Under the pieces are notes generated by a model. It ran no database searches and was not told the DNA's origin. It worked only from the letters and a program-made list of their open reading frames with translations. Below are positions 35,886-47,866 of a stretch of 64,000 nucleotides of DNA, piece by piece. The position numbers were made by a program, and so were the translations under genes. The number at the start of each line of letters is the position of its first letter. Positions within the stretch are counted from its first letter, which is position 1. Source of the DNA: Deinandra increscens subsp. villosa (taxonomy: Eukaryota > Streptophyta > Magnoliopsida > Asterales > Asteraceae); contig JBCNJP010000007.1 in the NCBI GenBank assembly GCA_039602395.1, positions 122,918,957-122,982,956 on the forward strand. The letters are read 5' to 3'.

Positions 35886-36662
35886 TCATTCTGCAACAGT
35901 ATCTTCACCGTTATCGAACGCATCATCCTCTAAACGTCTAACGTCAGTGGAATCAATGGCATCATGTTCAACTTCGTCCGGGTCTTCGGTTTCACCTTCT
36001 GTTTTTAAAGAACTGGATAGTGATCCAACAACTGCGGACATATTGGTTGACTTTAAGGATGTTTCTGATTCTTCTACAACCCGAGTTGAATCAGACTTAT
36101 TTTGACCATGATCAGAAGAAATGTCGGCAGACTCGGAGCTCGTTTCTTGCACCTTAGCCCTGTTATGAGTTTGATTTTCATGTTCTAAGACGCCCATTTC
36201 AAGAAACTTATTGTTATCTAAAGTTTGGTCTTGATGATCATGAGTAACTGCGCTAGAAGCGTCATCTGCTTTATAGTGTTCTTCGCGTGCAGTTTGACTT
36301 TGACCATCTTTCTCTTCGGTTTCATTTACCGTGTCCTCTTCGTCATCGAACTTATACTGTTCGTTTTCATCAATCTCGTCATCTTTTTCCTCCTCAATTT
36401 CATGTTCTTCGTCATCTTCTTCTTCACGTGTCTCGGTTTCCTTAGGTTGAAGATCTTTCCTACCTAATTTTATGACTTCATCATCAACACTATGCGTACT
36501 TGATAAGATCTCGGTATCAACGGTTTCCAAATCTTTCTGCTTGTAATGACACCTTTTGATTTGAAAAATTAGCCAACAGCACAGAACTGCTAAAACACAA
36601 ATCCTCAAAACATGTTTGATTTTGACTCCTTTTGACCTCTGGTTTCTAACAGGTCTGTGCAT
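35886..36662 (-). CDS. acidic single-pass membrane protein, function unknown
   Basis: A single coding exon of 259 codons with stop at 35886 (258 residues). I take ATG 36662 (MHRPVRNQRSKGVKIKH) as start; the frame is open a few codons further but without another ATG. Residues 1-17 are basic, 18-35 form one hydrophobic segment (VLRICVLAVLCCWLIFQI), and the rest is strongly acidic with a Glu/Asp-rich tract around residues 70-115 followed by Ser/Thr/Glu-rich disordered sequence. The basic head before the membrane segment predicts the N-terminus in the cytosol and the acidic tail outside or in a lumen. Similar proteins with the NQRSKG..KH motif occur in other plants, function unknown as far as I recall. 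A 5'UTR intron is likely. Confidence 0.85.
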   Translation of the reverse strand: MHRPVRNQRSKGVKIKHVLRICVLAVLCCWLIFQIKRCHYKQKDLETVDTEILSSTHSVDDEVIKLGRKDLQPKETETREEEDDEEHEIEEEKDDEIDENEQYKFDDEEDTVNETEEKDGQSQTAREEHYKADDASSAVTHDHQDQTLDNNKFLEMGVLEHENQTHNRAKVQETSSESADISSDHGQNKSDSTRVVEESETSLKSTNMSAVVGSLSSSLKTEGETEDPDEVEHDAIDSTDVRRLEDDAFDNGEDTVAE

Positions 36663-36713
36663 ATTGAAGCTCACAGATGAGTGCGATTATAGTTCGAATT
36701 ACATGAGATGAAC

Positions 36714-37709
36714 CTGAGGAAATCAATAACGGCTTAGAATCGTTAGAGGCGAAACATATGCATCAGAATCTTTAAGCTTAACATGATGCCCTCATTTTAA
36801 TTTAGGGGTGGCAACTTCAGACACAACACGAACACGCCACAAAAAAAATATATACATTTTGGCTTAGCATAGTAACCCATTTAAAAACGGGTCGTTTTCG
36901 GGGTGACATGTTTGACTAAAAGGGTCGTGTTCAGGTAAACATGTTTAATTAAATGAGTCGTGTTCACATTGACATGTTTAATTAAACGGGTCATGTTTGG
37001 GTTAACCTGTTTAACCCGTTTAGTTAAACATGTCGACCAGACCATTAGATTTTTGAAGCAAGTCGACCCACAAACCCGTTTATGACTCGTTTAACCCAAT
37101 TTTTCACAACCTACCAACCTGATTAACACATTTACAACCCACTAGCCCGGCAACCCGACACCCCTACCTTGTTTACCTCAAATTAAATTCTTAATCTAGG
37201 ATTAGTAATCTTCAAAAGACCGATTAAGATCGATAACTGCTCACAACAGTGTGTTCACAGAGTAACAGAGATCAAATTGTAATATGGGTCTGAAACTGAA
37301 TTAGGGCACATGAACATTTTCACCTTCCATACATCAATCAAGTTAAATTTCAACCAAAATATCAAACCACTAAAACAAGAAAATCAAATAAGAACTCAGA
37401 TAATCTAAAATCACTAAATCCCCAAATCCTAGGAACAAACCGTACGATATTTCAAACAGTTGGCCACTAAAATTCATCGATTTTGTACCTAAACATAAAT
37501 TTCAATACTTCACCAAAAAAAGCGATATCAAAAGCAAATAAACAGTCGATCGGTATCAAAATCAAAAGCAGAGAAATTAGGGCAACTTGCTGGACCTTCT
37601 ACCTTAGGGGTATTACTGAAATTAAGTTAGATTACCTGAAATTTAACAATTAAGAAGTTGAAAGAGAATGATGAGAGAGAGAAAGAAAGAGAAGATGATT
37701 GGAGGATAC
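36714..37709 (-). other. probable 5'UTR intron of the acidic membrane protein gene
   Basis: On the minus strand CAAG followed by GTATCC at 37709 gives a donor, and TTGATTTCCTCAG followed by GTTC at 36714 gives an acceptor, 50 bp before the ATG. The span is AT-rich, non-coding and contains a hAT-like MITE. RNA evidence would be needed to confirm. Confidence 0.5.
36803..37166. mobile_element. hAT-like MITE (TAGGGGTGGCAA family)
   Basis: Begins TAGGGGTGGCAA and ends GACACCCCTA; the interior is full of AACGGGTC and GTTTAACCCG words in both orientations. These termini are those of a widespread plant hAT-derived MITE group. No clean 8-bp duplication is left. It lies inside the inferred 5'UTR intron of the membrane protein gene. 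Confidence 0.65.
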
Positions 37710-37710
37710 C

Positions 37711-38052
37711 TTGAGATTGGAAGTGGAAGCAGGGTGGGAGGGTTTATGAGTTTGGAAATTGGAGTTTGAAGTTGATGATGGAAAGTGAAGAAGATGTTTT
37801 TGCAAGTTGAGTTTTAACTTTGCTGTAAACGGGAGATCCGTGAATCTTTTCTGCTACAAACTTTCTAGAAATAAAAACAAAAGTTATTAAAAAATGTAGA
37901 ATGGGCATTTGTATATGTTTATACAAGTTCCCAATTTAGTAAGCACTTTTTATGGAGAGATTTTATTTTATCGTGTATGTTTAATTCTGCTAATTTTTTA
38001 TACAACGTGAAACACCCACAATCTGATTAACATTTAACATCACTCCTCAATC
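37711..38052. other. 5'UTR/promoter side of the minus-strand gene
   Basis: The first ~80 bp probably include the untranslated first exon (GA-rich when read on the minus strand). The remainder is unassigned AT-rich sequence, likely promoter. Confidence 0.4.
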
Positions 38053-38165
38053 CAGGGCCGGCCCTGAGGTGGCGCAGGAGGCGCAAATGCGCCGGGCCCA
38101 ATGGATTTAGGGGCACCAGAATTTTTATCAAGTCCATTATATATATATATATATATATATATATA

Positions 38166-41100
38166 CTAGTGGGGTACCCGCGCGTTGCGGCGGGCAACAG
38201 ATTATAGCGTGTTATTTGTCTTATGTTTGCGCTTTCGGCGAAGACGATAATGTATAGCGTGTTATTCGTCAATTGTTCGGGTGCTACGACAGCACGACAA
38301 TTTACATCGCGGTATTCGATGCTGTTAGCATAATACGGCCTGATGACAATTTACAACACAGTACTTGTTTCTTGTGTGCATGATGTGATGGCGGTGACAT
38401 TTTACAACGCGGTATTCGTATTTCTATCCGCGAGATGCAACAACATAAAAGTTTCAGACTACAATATACCTTAAAAGATGTCAAATGAGGCACATTTCAT
38501 GCTACCTTACATGTGTTGTTTCATGGTTAAAATAAAATCACTTTTCTAGTCAGAGTTCTAACTTTAAATATCTATGTTTCAGTTTGCTTTCTTCCGTTTA
38601 AATAAACACATGTATCTCGTGGCTTTGTTGAGAACCACCTTGAAATGATCCTAAAATTGAGTTAAACCGAATAACTTGCTACTATCAAATAAATCGAGTT
38701 AAACCGAAATAACTTCAGTAAAATGGTGCTATATGTTCTGATTCAGAAGAAGTCATACAAAGCAAATTAGCATTTGGCAATTTAAAATCACTCATAATAA
38801 TATCGGTTTCGAGACTTTCAATCCAAAACTACTGATTAGAAATTATGTTTAATTAGAAATTATGTTTAATTGAATTATAGTAGACCATTTTTCATGTGTC
38901 TAATAGAATAGAAAGGACGGTAATTAAAAATCAAAGATCACACAAACCAAATTACATAAGAAAAAGAATGTGAATTCTATGCTAAAAAAGTTCACAACCA
39001 TATATAGTTTTCTTCTATGTAAAATCATGATAGTTTGTTGTTAAACTGAATGTAGCAACATATGAGCATTTACTTGCTGAAGTACTAATGATTCAAACCT
39101 TTTGATATGCCTTGGTCCCTATAAGTAGCCAAAAGAGAGTTTGTTGTTTCCACTGCACATACATGTTCCTAATCAGCTTTCTGCTTTGACTTTTTCCCTG
39201 ATTCCTTAATTTCCTGTCATTTTGTTAAGAATTTAGAATAGTTGACATTTTGTATTTGGCCATGAAATAAATTGTCTGAACACTTAATTAATGCAGAAGT
39301 ACTTTATTTAGAAGCCCAACTCGTACCAATTATGTCAACCATTGGCGACCACAAATAAAACCAACAGAACCTGAGCATTTAGTAGAACCTTAGAACCTTA
39401 TGAATATTTGTAACAGTAGAACAAACAGAAGAGATGAAATGCATATAAACGTAAATAATCCAATATGCATGCAGTATGAAGAAAAAAATCTTACATGAAT
39501 GCTATATATACCTTCAACATCATATTCTACCAAACTCACCTCTTGAATCAACTTCTAATGTTTTCACATAAACAACTCTCTAAATCCCCACAATGAGAAT
39601 ATACATACAGGTAGCTCTTTACATTCAATACAATAGTTATATGAATAAAAAGTTCATACAGTTTGGTACTCAGTTTATAAACAAAGGATAATAGTTTTAA
39701 ATAAAATGATTATAAAAAGGTTTTATGGCTGACTTCATCAGCGTTTCAAATTGAAATTTCTTGCAATATTTGAGGTCTGCAGTTTGGTACTCAGATTATA
39801 AACAAAGGATAATAGTTTCTATTGTCCATGTGGTCTGACCTAGTTAGACCTTAAAAGTATGATCATCATAGTAATAAAACTCACTTTCAAAAAATGCATA
39901 TCAAAACACCACGATCAGTTTTGTATTCAAAGAGTGTTTTGAACACCTAATTTAGAAAAGTAACATGACTACATGAGTTCAAGTACAAATACCTCATTAG
40001 CCACATCTGCCCTTTTTGGAACCGTGTCTTTCCAATAATTCTGTTAAAACATCAATTAGTTTCTTCTTGATTTCAACTGTAAGCATGTGTCCAGAACCAT
40101 ACTCCTGAATAGTAATAAAACAATATTATACTTCTGTGGGGTTGAACGAAATTTGCGTTTTAATACAAATTTAAATGTGTCATTACATGGTTTTCTTACC
40201 TTCCTAATATACAAATCAACGAACTTTGCTTTCGCAGCTGCTTGAAACTGATTAATTACAGGTGATTATATGGATCCATTTTCACATCCACTTCCAGCTT
40301 TGATAATTCGAATTGATTTTAACTGCATACCAGCCTTAGCAGACCTGCCATTAGCCCTGGGAACATGATAACACCTGCAATCTATCTAAAGACCTTAAAC
40401 CATGGTCACTGATGTAACCTTGTTTGAAGTGTTAGTAGCTCTTAAAGATGGATCATCACGGCATCAAAGTCACTAAAAAATTTTATGTACCTGCGAGATG
40501 ATGACTTCTGTTAACAAGATCATGAAAACTAAGATATCTAGAGATGAATTCTGCAAATAAGATCGTGTAAATAAGACCTTCAATCAACCTAAAGACCTTA
40601 AGCCATGGTCACTAAAATTCTTTAGTTCGTATTGGAGATTAAAAAATTCAAGACACTCCATACTGAAAGAATCAAGAATACATAGAACATATCAAAAGTT
40701 ATTTACATACATCCAAGAGTTACTGAAAAATAATCAAGGTTTATAATCAAGATTTTTGCAAACACTAATCACTTCATATTAGATGTTGCACTTGTAGTTG
40801 CAGCAGCCACCACCATCTTACAGTCAGTCATCACAAATACTTCTTCACTTATAAATACCATACTTACAGTTAGTTACCCAGCAGTTATATACATTCGTTT
40901 GAATGAATTAGAAAACTAAAACGATTACAGACTTGTAACTTTGAAAGAAAAGAAAAAACGAACTCAAAAGGAAATTGCTCAAAATTGCTTTATTTCAACA
41001 AAAATATGTCATACTAATATAAAATTTTGATCATATTTGATAAACTAATTATTTATTAGAAATAGACAAGATGGATTCAGGTCCAACCCCAGTGCACCCT

Positions 41101-43337
41101 GACCCATTTCAATCCATAACCCAAATTACCTGTTTTATGAAACTCTATAACAAGCACCTATTGAACAAATCATAACGTTTAAAGCATACACCACAACAAC
41201 TAACCTTGAAAATTAGCCATCTTTTGGAACTTGGGTGAAATCTGTTCATCTTTAAATATAAAGAACCCACAAGCTGCAGTAGCAATAGAGATCCATGAAC
41301 CCTAAACCCTATATCTGCTCCTGCAATATAAATATCTTTTCCCATTTACAGATCCTGCAATATGTGAATTAAGTGGTGTTCTTGAGTTAATATGCATAAA
41401 GGTATGTTACTAAGAGGAACACTTTTCAAAGACAACTCTGGTTAGGTTTGGATAATCATTTAATCCAAAATCAAAGAAAACTATACACTTAGGCCTTAGA
41501 TTTATGTTAACCAATACCATTCTAAAGCTAGAAAATCACGGTATGTCACCTCGTGCAGTTCTATAAAACGAGCAATCATTAGCTACAAGATTATGAAAGA
41601 AAAAACTTTTAAAAAGTCATAAAAATTAAATTTTATGTACCTGTTGGATGACAGATTCTCTAATAACACGTTGAACTCGAGCTTTGTTCTAGGTGGTCTC
41701 TAAATGTATATCATCTTCCTCCATGAAGTCTTGTAATGCAAACCAGAGGTTGGGACAACTGTATTGCCAGATGCATCAAGTGAAGAAATCTAATGCATAG
41801 TATGTATAATATGACTTGATAAATAACAAATGTACATAGGAGAATTAATGCAAAATTATGCAAAAATGATTACCACTTCTCCCATCTCTTTTGGTGAATC
41901 TGCAATTGTATTTCCTGTGTAGTACATCGAAACTGATAAGCAAACAAAAAGGCATGAATCACAAAACAACTAAAACTTAAAATCATTTACACATAGTAGA
42001 TCAATTACCCAAAGTTATGCACCACTTATACAAATATATCATACTATGACAAACTCATATAGAGAAGAATAATGATGTGGATATTATAAAAACAAAAACA
42101 GATTATTCTTGAGTTCCAAGTGATACATACCTTGATACATGAGAAGCAAAAGAAAAATATTCTTGAGTTAAGACACAATGAAGAAACATCAATAAGAATC
42201 CATGCTTTGTATCATACAAATTATTCTATCAAATCACTTAAACATTCCATATGATACATAAGAAGCAAAACATAAAATAAGAAGATTAAGAGCTTTTTTA
42301 CATACCTTGAGTTCTGTTGTCAGCAACTTGAAAACACTATTTTACATACTTGTGGAGAAACCTCTTGTAACACCCGTATTTCAAAGAAACGACCTAAACC
42401 TAAAAACATATCAAAGTAAACTACAAACCAAAAGTGAGACAAAAAGATTAGGTCATCATCATCACTGCTCAAAGTAAACGTACGAAGAAGAGAAGATTTC
42501 CCAGGAGAATGAACGTACCTCAAAAGGGTCTCATCAAAACTCCAGTCATTTAATCAAATCATCCATGGAAGCCAAACTTGCGATAATCAAAATCTGTAGC
42601 TGATTAGAAACTGGGAAGAAGAACCGATGTTTGAATAGATTAGGAGTCAAAATTCATAGAATCTAACCTGAATCGAACCGGATTTAGAGTTGGTAGATTT
42701 GGAATCGAAAATCGCCTCCTGAATCAAACCGAAGTAATTAGGGATAAAATCGTACCTAGATTTCATGATTTGAATCCACCGCCGAAGCCTCTCGCACCAG
42801 CCCACCGTCATCTTCTTTACATCTGAATCAAGAAAGAGTCTGAATTAGAGATGAAATCGATTGAGAAAAAGAGAGACCAGATTCGAAATTGAGGGTGTAG
42901 ATCTCGGATTCAAAATTCAAATTTCCGTGTCTTGAAAGAAAGACAAGATCTGAAACAAAAAAGGGAGAAGTGAAAAAAACTCTCAAAAGGATTACCCGAG
43001 TCTCGTATGCGTGAAAGGGATGTCGTTTGTTGGTAGAAAGACAAGATCTGGTTTTGAATTTCAAAATTCAAACTGAAATTTGTACATAGTGTGAGAGATG
43101 ATCAGATTAGTCCTCTGTGGCTCTGTGTGAAAGAAAAAGGTAGAAAGGGACCCTGAAATCTTACCGGAAAGAGATGGTCGTGAGTTGAAGGCATTTGTGA
43201 GTTGTACATCATGCTATAAATCTGGTACCTCTTAAGAGATTCAATATTGTGCATAAAGTATTTGTACATTGTGCATTAAAACTTGATTTTTCAACCACTT
43301 GATTTTCTCTCTCTATATATGTATAATAAGATAGTAT

Positions 43338-43340
<3 letters not shown>
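38166..43340 (-). mobile_element. 5.2-kb non-autonomous Helitron with captured sequence
   Basis: Minus orientation. The 3' end at left: hairpin region 38177-38194 (CCCGC ... GCGGG arms), then TACCCCA, CTAG, then host T. The 5' end at right: TCTATACTATCTTATTATAC starting at 43340 after a host A. Both outer flanks are TA microsatellite, so insertion was between A and T of a TA tract. Near the 3' end (38195-38430) are four or five degenerate ~75-bp repeats with TTTACAACGCGGTATTCG. No Rep/helicase frame was seen. A tryptophanyl-tRNA synthetase-like exon piece lies inside, and several minus-strand GT/AG-bounded pieces (for example 41690-41780, 41880-41950) look exon-like but were not identified. 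Confidence 0.75.
39978..40104 (-). pseudogene. tryptophanyl-tRNA synthetase C-terminal exon fragment, captured
   Basis: After a good acceptor (TTACTATTCAG) the minus strand reads EYGSGHMLTVEIKKKLIDVL and TELLERH, matching the pattern EY.SG.MLTGE.KK.LIEVL near the C-terminus of eukaryotic cytosolic TrpRS. A frameshift then breaks it: the annotated frame ends at a TAA (39997-39999), while another frame continues ADVANEV, corresponding to the AxVTDEMV region. It lacks the catalytic domain and cannot be functional. Location inside the Helitron implies transposon capture. Confidence 0.6.

Positions 43341-43390
<50 letters not shown>
43341..43390. repeat. TA microsatellites (set at 38141, 43341, 43567, 43674, 43878)
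   Basis: Uninterrupted or nearly uninterrupted TA repeats of 25-60 bp occur at 38141-38165, 43341-43390, 43569-43615, 43674-43698 and 43878-43938, all within the hAT-type element and each touching a nested insertion. Confidence 0.95.
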
Positions 43391-43394
<4 letters not shown>

Positions 43395-43565
43395 TAGGAT
43401 CAAATGAGAACTTTTTATTTTGAGAACTTTTGAGAACTAAATCTCAACCACACATTTCAGGGGGGACCGCTACAATTCGTGGGAGGGGGATACATGTAAA
43501 TAAACTTATGGCTCAAATTAGTTCTTTTTAGTTCTCAAACCCAATTGGTTCTCAAATGATCCTCT

Positions 43566-43568
<3 letters not shown>
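43391..43568. mobile_element. TA-tract MITE, copy 1
   Basis: Ends GGGTTAGGATCAAATGAGAAC and (inverted) GGGAGAGGATCATTTGAGAAC, with further internal GAGAAC and GTTCTC inverted words. Length 178 bp, non-coding. Both flanks are TA microsatellite. Confidence 0.75.
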
Positions 43569-43617
<49 letters not shown>

Positions 43618-43698
43618 CTCTAGGCTTAGTCCACTAGTCCATTCCATTTTTTTATCAAGTATTCAAGTCCATCATATATATATATATATATATATATA

Positions 43699-43873
43699 GG
43701 GTTAGGTTCAAATGAGAACTTTTCATTTTGAGAACTTTTGAGAACCAATTTGGGCCACTAATTTTTAAGGGGGAGCATTCAAATTCATGGGGGGTTTTCC
43801 ATATATATAAACTAGTGGCTAAGATTAGTTCTTTTTAGTTCTCAAACCCAATTAGTTCTCAAATGATCCTCTC

Positions 43874-43878
<5 letters not shown>
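43699..43878. mobile_element. TA-tract MITE, copy 2
   Basis: Same family as 43391-43568: GGGTTAGGTTCAAATGAGAAC at left and GTTCTCAAATGATCCTCTCC at right, same orientation, again bounded by TA repeats on both sides. Confidence 0.75.
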
Positions 43879-43941
<63 letters not shown>

Positions 43942-44456
43942 ATTATATATTTATATATATTACTCAGCCCATACCAAAGGTCCATAACTCTTTATTTTTT
44001 CTTATAAAGAGAAAAAAACGAAAATAAACTAGTTTTTTTTATCACGTTATTCGCTTGTTACTTAAAAGGTATGAGAAGAAGAAGACTACGACTCGTAAGT
44101 GTACATCAACATCAAGAATTCAAGACCGCAAGCCTGTAAGTCACTCAATATTCGATTTTGATTGCTAGTTTGCTAGAGACATCATGTAGAATTAACTATT
44201 GAGTCTTTAGAGAGAGATTTGTCAGAGAACATGAATTATGAATCCTTGATCGAAAGATTTTGCCTCAAAAAACGTGAGAAGAGCCGCGCGATTTACTTAG
44301 ACATATTATATTTGTAGGAGTAATACTTTTGTTGCAAGAATGATTTTCTTCGTATTTTTGGCTTTTCGTACTTGATTATGGATATTATAATATAGGGCAC
44401 TTTTTTTTTCTTGTGCCGGGCCCAAATTTTTTTTGACTTTCTCAGAAACGGCCCTG

Positions 44457-44925
44457 CCTCAATCTGTTTATATTTAGATACACGGAGTAAACGGATCGTG
44501 CTTGGATTACATGATTTTTAAGTTGGTGCCGATTGAAATTGATATGTTTTATACAAATAAAAATATGACTTGTGTTCGGATTAAATAGTTCAACCCATCA
44601 ACCAAATAACAAACTAAATGCAACCTATAAACTTATCAACCATAAGTTTAATTGTAATATTTGTCTTACATTATATTTTTTATGTTATTTTAAAATCATA
44701 TCATATCTTTTACTTTCACATATACCCACCTCACACTACCTTTTATTTATTAAAAATATTTAATAAAAATTTTTAAGAGAGATAAAAAAAAAGAGAGAGA
44801 GAGAAAGAGTTGGTTTGTGTGACCTTAAACCATTACATGAAAAAGAAAAAAACTTGGTAAAATGAGGACGTGTAATTATGTTCTCACCCTCTCCTCAGTG
44901 CACATCATCACCCATATATACAACG
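44457..44925. other. no gene seen
   Basis: AT-rich sequence with a GA-rich patch at 44785-44810. Nothing coding. Confidence 0.45.
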
Positions 44926-45534
44926 AGGGTGTTTGGATAGCTTTATTGTTTTTAAAAAAATAATTTTGTTAAAAGGTGTTTGGTTTAGTTGTTTTTTATG
45001 GTAAGAGTCAATAAGTTGTTTTTTTAAAAAGAATTTGGTGTAGCTTTTATATGTAAAATAAACAAAAACCATTAGATAGGTATAATGTTATGTGAATATA
45101 GGATTAAACAAGAGTATTATGATCATTATACAATCAAAAATAACACCCACTAGCTTAGCATAGTGGTAAAGGTGTATGACCCCTTAAACAAGAGTATTTC
45201 GATATACTCCGGTTTCGACCCCCCATTTTAGTTGTGAAATTTTTTTATATACTATGCCTATCTAGTCCGACCCCCCCCCCCCCACCCCCACCCCCACTTG
45301 ATATTTTCAAGTTTCGCCACTGGATGATGGGATGGGTGGTGTAATATCGGGATTGGAGATGATCGGGTGGGTGATGTAATGTCCCTGTCAGTGATACAAA
45401 TTTGCCGTTCAAGAAAAAAAAATACAATCAAAAAGAAAAAACAACACTTAAAAAGCCTAGTTTTTATGGTTTTTTTTTAACACTTTTCAATAAGTTAAAA
45501 TAAATTTCACTTTTGCCTTATCTAAACACCCTTT
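44926..45534. mobile_element. inverted-repeat MITE with nested repeat
   Basis: GAGGGTGTTTGGATAG at the left and TATCTAAACACCCTTT at the right are inverted. Inside, about 45150-45320, sits a piece with tRNA-like boxes (TAGCATAGTGG, GGTTTCGACCCC), a C-rich run (45271-45296) and TTTCGCCACTG, resembling the end of the hAT-type element at 27 kb. Target duplication not resolved. Confidence 0.5.
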
Positions 45535-45974
45535 AGCCTATTATCAATAAGTTTTGTAATTTTAAAAAACAATCCTAAACATCCTCTATGCACGTTAATG
45601 TTGAAATCACCCCTAAACCTCTCAACTTGAAAGGAATGACACTCATAGTTTCTACATGAAGGTGATGGTGGTTGAGATTGCACGCCATCTGACACCTACA
45701 GTGAGGGTGGTCGACACAAGCACTTGGTGGCGATACCTACAAGACTATTTGTAATTTGTAATGTTTTTATTGGACATTTTTATAGTGTATTTTTTTCAAC
45801 TTATCCTCACATACATTCTACTTATTTTATAGCGAAGAAGATTTGAGAAAGTACAATGATGAAAGCCGCATGTTTTTTTTCAAAAATGCGGGCCTATCTA
45901 GGTGGTTTTAGTGTTACAAACAACCTAATGGTAGTACATAAAGTAGAAATATAGAAGTACAAAGAAAACTATGA
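45535..45974. other. no gene seen, left flank of the duplicated unit
   Basis: Unassigned sequence present only once; homology to the second unit begins at 45975. Confidence 0.4.
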
Positions 45975-46139
45975 TACAAACTAATTAAAAAGTAGTATAG
46001 AAAACCCCGTATATAAGTAGAAATATAGAAGTACAATGAAAACTAAAAATAAATTCATAAAAGTTATCTTTCTTTTTTTTATGGAAAAGCAAATTTTATT
46101 TGAGGGCTATCGGGCTTTGAGTGGATTTTATGTTTAGTT

Positions 46140-47065
46140 TGATAACTCATTTTTATTTTGATGACATATGTCTAGATCAGAGTGACATCACATAAACACA
46201 TGTTCCAGACACTCTATTTTAAACAGACAACTCACTAGACACTAGGACGACTGGTAACACATCATATGAATGGTCGACCAAACCAAGATCGACCGACAGC
46301 CATCAGGCCAACTGGTGATAAACCTTATGATCAATCGACCTTGACAGGGGTCGACTGCTAGTCAATTAATCACCAGGCCGGCTAATGACAAAACTCCATT
46401 ACTGGCCGACCTTGACAGGGTCGACTGCCGGTCACTAAGCCACCAGGCCGACTGATGACAAACCTTATGACCAGTCGACCTTGACAGGGTCGACTGCCAG
46501 TCATTAGTCACAAAGCCGATAGTACTAAACCAACCTACCTTGGTCGGACCTTACCAGGTCGATTGAATGCACTCGGCATGACTAGGTTCTCCAGCCAAGT
46601 TAAGCCGAGACATGTAGGCACAGACCAATGCTCATACACACGGGTCGGCGTCCTAAGACTCGACCGTACACTACAACCAATGTGATTACCCAAAACAGCT
46701 ACTGTGGTTCTTTGGCACAGTCCAGATGCCAGACCTGCAGCATACTACTCTGGGGACCTGACATTGATGGCACTACGAGACAAAGGTTGAGGGTTATAAA
46801 TACCCCTCAACCTCTAGGTAAATTCTAAAGACATTCAATATGCTCTCTCTATCGTTTGATTACACTTAATCTCTCGAAACGTATATTTATTCTCACGCAC
46901 GAGCTTGGTCGCAGGCTTAAAAACAATGACGCTTCTGTTTTGCAGGTTCCAGCATAAGAACTCAACTGCCGAGCCGACTGATAACCAGAAGACCTCAAGT
47001 GCCGAGTCAACTGATCACCAGAAGACTCACCTTTCTCACCTTGTAGTCGAACTGCCTTCATAGCT
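46140..47065. repeat. LTR-like repeat upstream of XTH (unit 1)
   Basis: Contains degenerate ~75-bp tandem blocks with GACCTTGACAGGGTCGACTGCC (three or so copies, 46320-46520), then a strong promoter-like GGTTATAAATACCCC at about 46792, resembling the U3-R part of a plant LTR, possibly a solo LTR. No TG...CA ends or 5-bp duplication could be fixed, so boundaries are approximate. Because it lies about 0.8-1.7 kb before the XTH start it could influence that gene. Confidence 0.4.
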
Positions 47066-47866
47066 CGTCCTAGATCTCATTTTTATGATGCTTCTAGCGG
47101 AACCTTAATCATGCAACTTGAAAACTTGATATTTAGCAGAATATTGACATTACTTACTAGTTAATTACTTTATTTATTGACATGATGAATGCTTTAAAAC
47201 CTTGAATGCTACGACACATGTAGGTTGTTAATTTATCAACTAATGTGGTGAAGTTTGTATATATCTATTTATATGTGTAAGGCTTAAATAAATGGGTTAG
47301 GTTCTCTTTTAACATAGACATCCCGATGACCATGGATCAAATCAACTTCGTTCCACGAGCTGTTGTGATAATTAAAAACATTCTAAATATATATAAATAA
47401 TGAATTCAAGCATGTAATCACTTCACCATCACCGATGTGGCATTATTATCTTAAACAAATATTTCTTATAAACGTTAGGTTTTTTATACCACATCTCCAG
47501 TGTTTGCCAAAAGTTTTATGGTCTGTTAACTTCACAAAGTGATGTCATGATATCGTTTTATAAAATTAAATGTTACACAAACATGACACATAATGTATAC
47601 ACACAAAAAGAAGCAAAGAATAATTGGTAATTATCTGAAAGAAGGAAGCCTAAGAGGATCAAGTCATCTTTAGAAACCCCAACAAGAGAGAAACTTGATG
47701 GTATCCCTTCTCCCACAATCATTCCCTTGTTTTTTTTCAAATGTCAACAAAACCCACCCATCTTAACCATAAACAAACAGACCCCCATCCCTGTTCATTC
47801 AGCAAAAAATATACATGCAACATTCACAATCATCTTCTATAACACAACCACCATAAAGACAAGGTC

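Larger units (their letters stand above)
38053..44456. mobile_element. hAT-type element hosting nested insertions
   Basis: Left end CAGGGCCGGCCCTGAG and right end (read inverted) CAGGGCCGTTTCTGAG are terminal inverted repeats, flanked by a perfect 8-bp target duplication CCTCAATC at 38045-38052 and 44457-44464. Of the 6.4 kb, a 5.2-kb Helitron, two ~180-bp MITEs and TA microsatellites are later insertions or expansions, leaving about 0.8 kb of original element (38053-38165 and mostly 43940-44456). No transposase recognised. Confidence 0.85.

Noticed and set aside
43300..43940. Regularly spaced repeats suggestive of an array.
   Set aside because: They are TA microsatellites and two dispersed MITE copies; no CRISPR-like spacers, and the genome is a plant's.
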